DNA of 64,000 nt. It comes from Tretioscincus oriximinensis. Its lineage: Eukaryota; Chordata; Lepidosauria; Squamata; Gymnophthalmidae. Below the pieces are notes generated by a model that searched no databases, was not told the DNA's origin, and saw only the letters and a list, made by a program, of their open reading frames with translations. Shown here one piece after another: positions 25,301 through 35,100 of this stretch. The first letter of the stretch is position 1, and each line of letters begins with the position of its first letter. The stretch covers positions 1,608,222 to 1,672,221 of the forward strand of contig JAJVDF010000163.1 in assembly GCA_022410635.1 (NCBI GenBank), in the 5' to 3' direction. The position numbers were made by a program, and so were the translations under genes.

Positions 25301-26990
25301 AAATTATAAACATTAAGCTTTTATAAAGACAAATTCTTGTTTTTGAACTTGAAAATTTTAAAGAAGAAATTAAGACTCACCTTTAAATATTTTTTTCAGA
25401 TATAGTCCTTATATAATAGGACTCCTCGAAAAAGTTTTAGGTTTTAACATCTCATCCTTTTTTTTAGTGTTTTTTCAAACATTGCAATTTGACAAAAATC
25501 GACCATTTTCAACCTAAAATATCTCAAAAGGGACACACACAAAAACTCTCAAATTTTCACAAAACATTCTTTACTTGGGTGGTAGTAAGTGGTTTAAATT
25601 TCATCATTGAGATTTTGTAAATCATTAAATATTTTCATCCACATGGCTCAAAAACCTCTTTTAAAGCTTCCAAAGATGACAAAGTGTGGGTGCCCATCAG
25701 CAAGGTACTAAGAAAACTGTCGCCAACAGAATTTACAACTGCGACAGGTCGAAGTTACAAACGGACGTGAAAAACGTTGTACAGTGATTAGTCAGATTTA
25801 TACAACGATTTCTTAAGAGCACCAAGTGACAATAACAGCAAACTGTTAACAGTGTTTATGGGAAATAAACAATATGTACATTGTACAATTAAAATACCAA
25901 TGTGTCTTTTAAATTTATTTTCAATTTGTATGGCGTCCATGTGTTTACGGCTCATTGAATAAAACACGATTTTTAAAAATTTGTAACTTAAAAATGGATA
26001 AAGTCTCAATGAAAATATTTAAAGGTGAGTCTTAATTTCTTCTTTAAAATTTTCAAGTTCAAAAACAAGAATTTGTCTTTATAAAAGCTTAATGTTTTTA
26101 TTTTTTTTGTTATTCACTAATAAGTAGGCTAAGTATTAATTAAGGTTAAAATATAGTAAATTTAATGCTCTTTAACATGATTTTTATTATAACTGAATAT
26201 CTTTAAAAACGAATGAGATACAGAGGTAAACTAAACCTCTACAAAACGCAAATCGGCTGTTGCAGCCATACAAAATGGCTGCCCCCCAAAAAACTGAACA
26301 TCGAAAAAATTAATGGTAACCAGTTTTCAACTCTCTGAACATGGTACAATCATAGGTGAAAAAATAAAAAATTATAAAATTTTGTCAGCAACCAATTTAA
26401 TTTAAACTGGTTGGTTTGATATGGGTTGACCCTTTCTCCAGAAGAGGTCAGACTGCATGCAAAAAATAATCTTACTTTATTTATTTATGCATGCTTCTGT
26501 CCTGCCCTGTTGCCCAAGGTTGGTGGTTAACAATAAAAACAAGAATGGAAAATGAACATTTTAAAAAAGTGCCTGAAAGTGGAGAAGAAGAGCCTGCTTA
26601 AGGTTAAGTTCAAGAAATGTGCCTTCAGAGATGTTCTGACTGAATATGGGGATGACAAGTGCCCTTCTGCGGGGAGACTATTCCATAGTCTGGGGGTCAC
26701 CACAGAGGAGGCTCAGTTACCTAGCAAAGAGGTCTCATTAACACCTCAGCGAATAACAAGAAAAAACGTAGCGGCAGGTCTACATCCACGTGTGCAATTT
26801 TATTTTTCTGAATGCATTTTGTGTCCCAAATAGAATTTTAATGTATAGAAATACCTCAAGACTGAAATACCTATTTTATGTCTCCATCTAGGAAAAAGAA
26901 GGCCGAAGCCTAGACTTGAGTAGTGGATTCGTGGTAACATCTTTAAACAAACCATCCATGTCACGTTGCCCAAACAACCTGCTCCATTAG
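19285..26990 (+). CDS. ARL2BP: ARL2BP, ADP-ribosylation factor-like 2 binding protein (complete)
   Basis: ARL2BP (BART) binds GTP-loaded ARL2 and ARL3 and acts at centrosome, cilium base, mitochondria and, with STAT3, the nucleus; human loss causes retinitis pigmentosa (established knowledge). Six exons with correct borders and phases: 19285-19322, 20441-20502, 22756-22862, 24134-24219, 24714-24810, 26892-26990. They give 162 residues; the human protein has 163. The start has a full Kozak context (GCCGCCATGG). The BART domain is all-helical, and its diagnostic stretches are ASDAEFDAVVGYLEDIIM, DDEFQLIQRNFMDKYY, ENKLIYTPIFNEY, KYIEEKLLDRIPGF, GDIFDMLLTFTDFLAFKEMF and EKEGRSLDLSSGFVVTSL. No break was seen. 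The promoter is a CpG island, and the neighbour PLLP converges from the right. Confidence 0.97.
19660..19795. repeat. MITE-like repeat family A copy
   Basis: 'gtctagcaagggagtcttgt', 'gacgaacaagaaaaagacag' and the mirrored 'ttcttgtcggcttctaagat' with 'ccccttgctagac' show both inverse halves. Confidence 0.6.
19840..20010 (+). repeat. Sauria-type tRNA SINE
   Basis: 'gagtgttggactctctcggt', 'ctcccggttcggttgctcac' and 'gtgaccttgggctgctcacc' form the tRNA-like head and the body; 'gggtgtctgttgaggagaag' follows. Confidence 0.75.
20240..20415. repeat. MITE-like repeat family A copy with TG microsatellite
   Basis: 'gtagccgtattagtctgggtcc', a TG run at about 20295-20312, then 'ccaacaagaaaaaggtaggcg' and 'aacttctacagacaaatcag'. 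It ends only about 25 bases before ARL2BP exon 2. Confidence 0.55.
20441..20502 (+). CDS. ARL2BP: ARL2BP coding exon 2
   Basis: Acceptor tctcattttag, donor gtaagc. Reads SSASDAEFDAVVGYLEDIIM and leaves one base of aspartate. Confidence 0.95.
22040..22215 (+). repeat. L2-type LINE 3' fragment
   Basis: 'gggccttctctgtggtggctcc' and 'aacatacctcttcacccag' through 'gagcaggatataaattcc' match the L2 3' region. Confidence 0.55.
22756..22862 (+). CDS. ARL2BP: ARL2BP coding exon 3
   Basis: Acceptor tggtttcag, donor gtaagt. Reads DDEFQLIQRNFMDKYYQEFD, then DTEENKLIYTPIFNEY, in phase 0 at the end. Confidence 0.95.
23000..23415 (+). repeat. CR1-like LINE 3' fragment
   Basis: 'acccagagggtcactagcttg', 'gatggctactaggatggatc' and 'gaatgctggactagatgggc' to 'ctcctcttaggttctta' match the copy at 56.8-57.2 kb. 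Confidence 0.65.
23935..24065 (-). repeat. CR1-like LINE 3' tail, antisense
   Basis: 'aggaacataaaaggaaccctg' and 'tccatctagtccagtattctg' are the reverse of the common CR1-like tail. Confidence 0.55.
24134..24219 (+). CDS. ARL2BP: ARL2BP coding exon 4
   Basis: Acceptor ttcttttcag, donor gtaagc. Reads VCLIEKYIEEKLLDRIPGFS then MSAFTLSL and two bases of glutamine. Confidence 0.95.
24714..24810 (+). CDS. ARL2BP: ARL2BP coding exon 5
   Basis: Acceptor catttcttgcag, donor gtaagt. Reads QHKDEIAGDIFDMLLTFTDF then LAFKEMFLDYRA. The following intron holds the 1.45-kb long-inverted-repeat transposon. Confidence 0.95.
24980..26432. mobile_element. Non-autonomous DNA transposon with about 420-bp inverted repeats (superfamily unassigned)
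   Basis: Left end GGGTCAATCCATATGAAACC, right end (reversed) GGGTCAACCCATATCAAACC. The reverse-complement match extends over about 24980-25394 and 26010-26432, with high identity in the inner 200 bases (for example 'ccttaattaatacttagcct'). The element is flanked by the direct repeat TTTC (24976-24979, 26433-26436). The 615-bp centre has no long ORF; the best is an antisense 73-codon stretch at 25788-26009. A 4-bp duplication occurs in Sola and Chapaev elements, but the ends do not let me assign it. It lies in the last ARL2BP intron. Confidence 0.85.
26470..26775 (-). repeat. L2-related LINE fragment, antisense
   Basis: 'tttatttatgcatgcttctg', 'ctattccatagtctgggggtc' and 'accacagaggaggctcagtt' resemble the reversed L2/SINE-like unit at 38.2 kb. 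It ends about 115 bases before the terminal ARL2BP exon. Confidence 0.45.
26892..26990 (+). CDS. ARL2BP: ARL2BP coding exon 6 (terminal)
   Basis: Acceptor gtctccatctag. Reads EKEGRSLDLSSGFVVTSLNK then PSMSRCPNNLLH and TAG at 26988-26990. The tail ends NNLLH, against NNLRH in human. Confidence 0.95.
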   Translation, partial: EKEGRSLDLSSGFVVTSLNKPSMSRCPNNLLH

Positions 26991-27910
26991 CTTTGGTCAA
27001 CCTGACTCCTTCCTTTGCTTCAGATGAACAGGATGCTGCAGGCAGCAGAAAGTGAAGGGTGTGTAACCTTGGGCTACAATTTCCACTGACACCACTGCAG
27101 ACCAAGTCAACTTTTTAGTTCCTCATATAAATTGAGTGTTTCTTCACAATCACTGGCTANTGTAGACTCCAACCTTTTCAGAATTACAGTCTCTTTAGTA
27201 TTAGATTCATGGTGTGACAGTGAAAGAGGAGTTTGTACCATGGTGGTCAGTAAATGTATGTCATGGAAGAGGCATTGACATTGGGCAGAGTGGTTCTAAC
27301 TTCATAATGAGCACAGATGCTCACAACATTTTTGCTACTCTGAAGGCAACCTTTTTCCTGTTCCAAGATGATGTATGTTTGTGTCTTTGATCCAAAAATA
27401 TTTAGCATGAAATTGTTTGCTTTTCCGCTAGCTAGCAGTTGTGGGTGTGAATTCCACATTTCCAAAAAACTTCATGATCCCTTAGAACACAGATATACTT
27501 TGAAAAGCAATCCACATAAGCTGTCAAAGTAACCAGGTCACTTTCAATTTTATCTGTCTCCTGTGAAATACATTTTGTGACTATCGCTGGCACGAGTGTA
27601 GCGTTTTCTACAGTTTTTGGTGCGAGATATGCCAGTAATATATATCTCTGTCCCCTTACATAGCTTGCAAGGAAAATTGGAAATGCCAGTTCTGTATGAC
27701 GCTGAGGACTGGTTCCGTCTCTCTGTCTCTCAATTATGGTTAAGCCAATTTTAATCCATTTGCCCATAGAAGTTTTATCTACAAGCACTTGTGACAAGAT
27801 TCCTTGCTTGTATGTTGGCCCAGGAATGTGTTGTGCACTTCAAGGTTCTTTCAGGAATTAAAAACAATGGATTTTCAGCTATGTTGGGCACGACCTGAAT
27901 GATTAAATCA
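26991..27910 (+). other. ARL2BP: ARL2BP 3' untranslated region (probable)
   Basis: Repeat-free sequence after the ARL2BP stop. ATTAAA variants occur at 27857-27862 and near 27902, giving a plausible end. An antisense open stretch at 27432-27797 looks fortuitous. Confidence 0.5.
27857..27862 (+). promoter_or_regulatory. Candidate ARL2BP polyadenylation signal
   Basis: ATTAAA, a common variant signal, about 870 bases after the stop. Confidence 0.3.
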
Positions 27911-28172
27911 CTTTGGAATATTATGTATCTGTCACTGTGGGGTATTTAAAGGTTAAAGTTGAATGCGTATATTGCTTCGGTTCAAGCCATGTCGAGACAG
28001 AATAATCTGCAGCCCAAAAGGAATTAGTTTATCGGGGGTAGGGGTGGGGGGTGTTTCCAGGGAAATTGCAATATCGCCAACATATTCTACATAAAGAAAA
28101 TGCTTCACTGTGTTTTGAAATTACAGAAGGACCCTTAGTTTCTCAAAGTGGAAATGTTTAGGGCGTTTCTTT

Positions 28173-28178
28173 TTTAAT
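28173..28178 (-). promoter_or_regulatory. Candidate PLLP polyadenylation signal
   Basis: TTTAAT on the plus strand is ATTAAA on the PLLP strand, about 870 bases past the PLLP stop. No canonical AATAAA was found nearer on that strand. Confidence 0.3.
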
Positions 28179-28179
28179 T

Positions 28180-29044
28180 TAAAACTTTTCTTTTTTAGGA
28201 ATGACACAATATTTGCTACGCTCTTTTGATCAGAAGCGCCTCTCTGCTACTACAAAACATAACCGAGTTAATAACTACATATTATATATACANGTTGCTA
28301 CAAGTGGCTGGCATACGATAAAGGAGGCTTCTAGAGTGGGGGTTTTAGTGAGTTTAGTTTGGGGGGGGCAAAATGTAGCGAGGGGCACAGCCTTGGGCTT
28401 GGTTCACACAAATACGTCCCCCCGACTCCTGGGTGCCGGAGTTGATCCTTAGCACTTCGCTCTCCGTACAGGGAGCTCTTCTCGTGCGTACGACACTGCA
28501 TTTTTTTCACTGTTCTTACTAAACTGCCAATATTTGGCGTGTCAAAAATATTTGCAGAAATAACTGCACTAGCCCAGTCCTGATGCTACTNTCTAAGAGG
28601 ACATCAACTGTAGTGTAGCCTTCAGAGTCAGTATTCCTCCAGGAGGCCACTCCGCCTCTTATTTTACTGTACGTATAGCGTGACTCCGAGCTGCACACCA
28701 AAGGTGTCTTCACGGGACATGCCTGCACTGCGTCCTTAGGTCGTTTGTGTGTCCCACGCAGGTCACCAGACTCGTGGACGTCAGCCATTCTCGTAGGCTT
28801 TGGGGCAAGTTGTCCTTTCTCCGCTGCTCGTTCCGTTAGCCTGAGGGTACCATTTTTATGTAACACGGGTGGGTGCGGATGGCGTTAAAAACACAACAAC
28901 GTGCCAGAAGACATGCCAAAGCTGGGGCGAGGAATAGCTGTGGGGACTGTTAAGTATTGGGAGGAAGAGGAAACCCAAGCACCGATATCTCCAAAGCCAC
29001 CACCGCTTAAGGCGGCCATGTTGATTCAAAATGGCCAACAGTTT
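28180..29044 (-). other. PLLP: PLLP 3' untranslated region (probable)
   Basis: Repeat-free, moderately GC-rich sequence between the PLLP stop and the candidate ATTAAA. Extent is inferred. Two single Ns fall here. Confidence 0.45.
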
Positions 29045-29164
29045 TCAGGCATGATTAGAAATGGTTGGTTGGCTGCTTGCTGCATTGCTTCCATATCCTC
29101 TCCAGGCTCGGATACTGAGGCAGGCGCTGACTCCGTAGCCAATCATCACCAGGCAAGCGAAAAA
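29045..29164 (-). CDS. PLLP: PLLP exon 4 (terminal)
   Basis: On the minus strand, acceptor tcctttgcag, then FFACLVMIGYGVSACLSIRA and WRGYGSNAASSQPTISNHA, stop TGA at 29045-29047. This is the fourth membrane helix and the cytoplasmic tail. Confidence 0.94.
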   Translation of the reverse strand, partial: FFACLVMIGYGVSACLSIRAWRGYGSNAASSQPTISNHA

Positions 29165-32100
29165 CTGCAAAGGAAGAAGGAGCGGTTAGTGTATCCGTTA
29201 GGAGGAATAATGACAGTGTGACACTGCGTTCACCAAAGGGTAGCACACGTAGCTTTTGTTGCTTCCTCCACAACAGATGGGCNGGGCTGAGAATTCCAAA
29301 GTCACCCAGCTGGCATCACAGAGAAGTGCGGAATCAAACCCGGAGGTTGCAAGATAAGAGCCCGACACGAACCACTACGCTAAACTGGCTCTTATTGATG
29401 CCACACTCAGTGAAGCCCTGAGGGGATGGGGGAGGAGAAGATCCCCCTCCTCATCCAGCAAGGCCTCTGCTGAGGAGAACCCTGCTGAGCTTGGGCCTCT
29501 GGGGATGGACAGTTGGACAGGGGACCGCGCACAGCAAGCAGGACCTTCTGGGATTTAGACGAATATGGACAGCTGGAGTCAAAGGGGGGGTATCTATTAC
29601 ATGGCAGGGAGCAGGTTGAAGCATGGCTTGATAGGCCATATATACACGTGCGGTAACTGCAGGCCCAATACCATCCACCAGTCCTCTGCCCAGCTGCTGC
29701 CTGCACGCAACGTGCCAAAGTGCAGGAACACCTGGGAGAGGGAGGGACCCACTTCATCAGGACCCTCATGGCGCTGGGCAACCTGGAACTGGCCAATCTG
29801 CCCCTGTGCTTGCTGTTCTTCCTGCTCTAATCACCCCACCTGGAGCACATTTCTGGACTAGTTTAGTGTTTGCGGTGGAGTCGTTTTTCGATTCATTTCC
29901 AAGGTCTCTGTTAGCCCATGTTCTCTACTGGATCCCACTGGGCTGTAAATAGATCTGTTCAATCAGTTTGGTCAACAATCCAGAAGGCACAGCTTCCCCT
30001 GGATCAGTCTATAATGCAGAAGGAAAACCTGCAAGCTTACAGCTTATCACTGTTGTGTTTTTGCATCTAAATGTCCCCGAGATTCGTTCTTCTACACTTC
30101 CCATCAGTCATGCTGCAACAGTGACCTCTGGTTTTGGCGGACACTCAGAGATTAAAATCTCCATAGAAAACAATGGAGAACCGTAGGCCTTCATAGAGGA
30201 GCTATGAAAACAAATCAGAAAGATCCAGGCAGCTTTTTGAATTGACAAAAGGGGTCACTGGTCTCAGAACCAATATGAGGGCTGCCTGGGAGGGGCTACA
30301 GTCTCTCAGTCACCATAGAGGTGCCATTTTGTAGTGGCTTTCAACTTGCAGACTGAGAGAGACCAGTAAGTGCTTGTGCCTCTCGCTCCCAGCCCCTTCC
30401 TAACTAACGGGGTTTTGCTCACCACGCTATTAAGATGCCTGCACGTCTGAGGCAGCCGTATCGTCAGGATACGGACACATGTAAAATCTGACTCCCATCA
30501 AGAACTCACACAGAGGCCATAAACGTAGATCGTGAGGCAAGATCCNGGAGGTCCACGTGGGTCATGGAAGCCCCGAGCACCCCTGTGCAGCAGGTTTTAT
30601 TGACTCCGAAACAGAAGGCGTGTANAGGAAGAGTGATGTCAGAAAGTGGGAGTTCAGAAGGTGTGGTTTGGGGCGGACCGGAGGAGGGTCCAGGTTGTGA
30701 CACCTAAATGTGTGACGCGTCTCCCTCCTCCCAAGGGGCGCAGCCTGTGTCAGGAAGTTCCAAATATGGGTATGGTTTGAGCAATACAAGAATGACCCTT
30801 TAGGCTTCCAGGACCTATGACCTGTCACTCACTCCAAGGTAAAAAGGATGGACAAAAGGCTTCCTCTGGACTTTCTAGGGCAATTGACTCAGGCCATTAA
30901 TCCGTGGCTGTAGATANAATAGATGCCCTTTGAGACAATAGGTTAAGGAGTACTGCTAAATGGGAAGTGCTCCAGGGCAGGAAGAGAGAGATTAGCTCTC
31001 TTGCAACACCCTGTAATGGCAATTTTTCCCAAAATTTTACATCCAGGCTGCCTGGGCTACTGGGAACCAATTCTTGTATATATTTATATTAAATATATTT
31101 ATGCCAATTAATATATCACGTATGGCGAACCCCGACACCTAACTTCACTGAGGCAGGAGAAACCACCATTCCCACAGCCTTGGCGGGGCTAGGAAATCGG
31201 CTGGGGAGGCCTGACTTTTCCCTTCACCACCNNNNNNNNNNNNNNNNNNNNNNNNNNNNNNNNNNNNNNNNNNNNNNNNNNNNNNNNNNNNNNNNCCCCC
31301 CAATCTCAAAGTGCACCAGTCGCTACGGTGCTGCAAGCTAACAGAGTCTTGAGAGTTGCAGCTCTGGGCATTTGATGGGGCTGAAGGAGGGTGTTCCACA
31401 AGAAGGTATGTAGTCTGTCTATCCATTTTTCAAGAAGTTGTTCAGNTGCAGGCATGCTTGGAAGAAGCAGATTATCTCGACCCATTTCAATCTGGCTTCA
31501 GGCCTAGTCATGGCACNGAAACTGCCTTGGTCGCCCTAGCTGATGACTTACTCCGGGAGAGGGATGGGGGCAACGCGACCCTGTTGGTTCTCCTGGACCT
31601 CTCAGCGGCTTTTGATACCATTGACCATGGGGTCCTCCTGCAGAGGCTACAGANCTTAGGAGTTGGTGGCACTGCATTGCAGTGGTTCCGNTCCTANCTC
31701 CAAGGCCGCNTCCAGAGAGTGNTGNTGGGGGAGTCNTNCTCNACACCCTGGGAGCTCACTTGTGGGGTTCCTCAGGGGTCGATCCNCTCCCCCATGCTGT
31801 TCAACATCTATATGAAGCCGCTGGGAGAGGCCATCAGGAGATTTGTGACACTCAGCTCTGTCTCTCTGTTCCATCTGAATCAGGAGAGGCGGTTGAAGTG
31901 CTTGACAGGGACCTGNAGGCATTGATGGGCTGGATGGGGGCCAATAAATTGAANCTGAATCCAGGCAAGCCGGAGGTGCTGTGTGTTGGGGCATCCCGAG
32001 TTCGTGAAGTGGGGAGGCACCCTGTCCTTGGTGGGGTAGAATTGCCCTATGAGGGACGGGTGCGAAATCTGGGGGTGCTCCTGGACTCTGCACTGACACT

Positions 32101-35100
32101 TGAAAACCAGGTGGAGCAGTGGCCAGGAGTGCCTCCTTCCCGTTACATCTGGTTCGCCTGTTACGGCCACTTCTGAACAGGGATGATCTAGCCACAGTAA
32201 TCCATGCTCTGGTAACTTCCAGGTTGGACTATTGCAATGCGCTCTATATGGGGCTGCCCTTGAAAACGGTTCGGAAGCTGCAGTTGGTGCAGAATGCAGC
32301 CGCTAGACTGCTGAAGGGAATGGNTGGCCGGACANACATCAGGCCGGTTTTGAAACAGCTGCACTGGCTGCCCATCCACTACTGAACCCAATTCAAGGTG
32401 CTAAAGCCCTAAATAACTTGNGCCCCAAATATCTAAAGGAAGGCCTTCTCGCATACCAACCTGCCCGTCCCTTAAGATCTGCAGGAGAGGCCCTCCTGGT
32501 TGTACCACCCCTTTCAACAGCCGATGGAGGAATCTGGGGTAGGGCCTTCTCGCTGGTGGCCCCCAATCTTTGCAATAGTCTCCCCCTCGAGGTGCGTCTG
32601 TCATCATCGTTGTATTCTTTTAGAAGGTCCTTGAAGACGCGTCTCTTTTACCTGGCCTTTGGCTGAAGAAATGTCATCTCTATCCCTACTTTTAAATATT
32701 GTTTTATAGTGTTTTAATTTTGTAGTGATGTTTTATTGTTTTGGCNGCCCTGAGACCTTCGGGTATAGGGCGGGGTATAAGTATAAATAAATAAGTGAAG
32801 CAACCTCTAGAAGGTGAACACCCCACTGCAGCCCCCTGGATGTTCTGGAGATACAACATCCAACATTCAACTCAAGAGTGCTGGGTGGAGAATGCTGGGA
32901 GTTGTAGTTTGGTGACATCTGGAGAGCCACAATTTGGGCTCCTGGGAACTGTAGATCAGGAACTTCTGGGAAGGTTGCATTGTTGCAGTTCCCTTTTGGA
33001 AATGACATGAGAGCTGTACCCATGGGGCGGGAGGCTGGTGGCTGGCACTGAAGGAGCTGCTCACTGGGAGAGAGAAGAAAAGAACTAGTAACGCATGATG
33101 TAGCTTCAGCTGCTTTACCAGCTACTGAGAATTAGCTCATTGCTGGCACAGCAAGGCGAAATGATGTGTTCAGAAGTCAGGCCTGTGAAAGAAAAAGTGA
33201 GAAAAGAAGAAACGGGGGGGGGGGGAGGGATGAGGTTTTCATAGGCAACTTTTCTTAACCCAGAGGGGCTGAAAATGATTTCCATAATCTACTCTTTCAA
33301 TAGACACCTTCTGAAGTAGGTGGGGCTGAGAGAACTCTGAAGGACTGTGACGACTAGCTTAAGCTTGCCCAGTTGACTTCATGTAGGAGTGTGGAATCAA
33401 GCCACTAGGCTACCCAATTTGACATTCTAATCACACAACCAGACAAACAAAGGGGCTATGGGAAAAGGAGAGGGTAGAGAAGACTAGAATGAGTACAATA
33501 GAGTGGGTACACTAGAGTAAGTAGAATAAAGTAGAGGCCAGTTGACCCAAAAACATGAGTGACCAAAAATGCCCTTCTCCAAAGCTGAGACAACTGGTGG
33601 ATCACCATTGAAGACGTTTGTTGTAGCAGGAAACTAAGCCCTCAAGAAGGGCAACAGACAAGAGGAAACGGTAACCTACCGAAGCAGAAGCTCTTCGGTT
33701 GTAGTCCGGCGAGTGAGGCCAGGAGAACGGCTCCACGGAGGCGGCGCTCGTGATGAAAGCCGTGGCGTACAAGACCGTGGCTGACACATTGAACACCACC
33801 AGCTGGAAATGGGGGGGGAAGCAGATAGTTTTTGATCAGTTCTGCCCAGAATCACAGAGGAAGGACAAGTTCAACCTTTCTTCTTTTCTTTTTTTTTGCC
33901 AATTATCACAGTAATTCTTGAATAAGATTCACAAGCCGTCCCAGGCCTTGGATTGCAGAGCACTCTCCATACACTGTTCCTTCCTCATTCTGAGATCTAT
34001 CTTGGAATAAGGGTCCTGCTACTGCAGACTAGGGCAAGCTTCGATATGTCCCAGAATCAGGACCAGTGTGGAAAGAGCATATGACTGGTTCTGCAGAGCC
34101 ACAAACTGCCTTGTGCATCAGAAAGATGGCAACGTCTGTGTAAACCAGGGCTGCTTGACCTGTAACCTGTGTTCCTGAACTGCAACTCCCAAGATTCCAT
34201 GCTAGCCCCAGCATGCTGGGCGATGCAGTCCAGGAGCATCTGGATGGTGGCATATGGTCAAGTTCGAACCCTTGCCTCGTGCAAAAACCCAAACCAAAGG
34301 GTCTGCAACAGAAAGCAGTCCAAATCCAAGGTTCTTGGTGACACCCATGCTTTTAAAGGCGGATGAAAAATAAAGGTTTTTTAAAAATTTATTTAGTCCA
34401 TTTAAAAGCCAGTACAGCTTTCAAATGAAAAGGAGAACATCTAGATTGCTAATCATTCCCACGACTGAAACTATATTTACTTTTCCAGTTCAGAACGGAC
34501 CTGCCATAAACTATATAGTTTCAGGGAGAGATCGGGAACTGAACTTGCTATTTTTTTACTGATCGGTTGATTGATTTTATTGATTTACTTACTTACTTCT
34601 ATCTTAGGGAGGATCACAGTATCTACTATTAATAAGAATAGCTGAGTTGACTACAGCTGCAGGCTAGTAGAAAGGGCTCACCTCTCCCCATGTCCAACCC
34701 AGGGCTTCGAAACCTCTCAGATGAAAGACCCTCTCCTTAGCGACTGAGCCATTCGTGCTTGGTCCTGGGCTGCCCCGAGATATACAAGAGGAGGGAGCTG
34801 GGAGGCACCTTACCTCGCCAGCCACAACTCCACTATGGGGAGGGGCAAGGGGAGCCAGAAGCACCCTCCCCCCCCCAATCACCTCAGGTGCTTTAACAAG
34901 CCATGTCTGATTTTGTGGGCTTAACTACTAATATACAACAATTATAAAAACAGCTACAACAGAATGGCTGAAAACAGTGGCTGAACCTGCATAGGGAAAG
35001 GTTGTACGCTTGGTGAATGACCAGGAGAACAGGTACATCTTCACGTGGCATCTAAGCACATATCTGTGGCTGCCCCAAAGAAGAAGGAGAAGAATTGGTT

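Noticed and set aside
27432..27797. 121-codon minus-strand frame after ARL2BP
   Set aside because: It is antisense to the ARL2BP 3' UTR, has no recognised domain, and no splice or repeat context.
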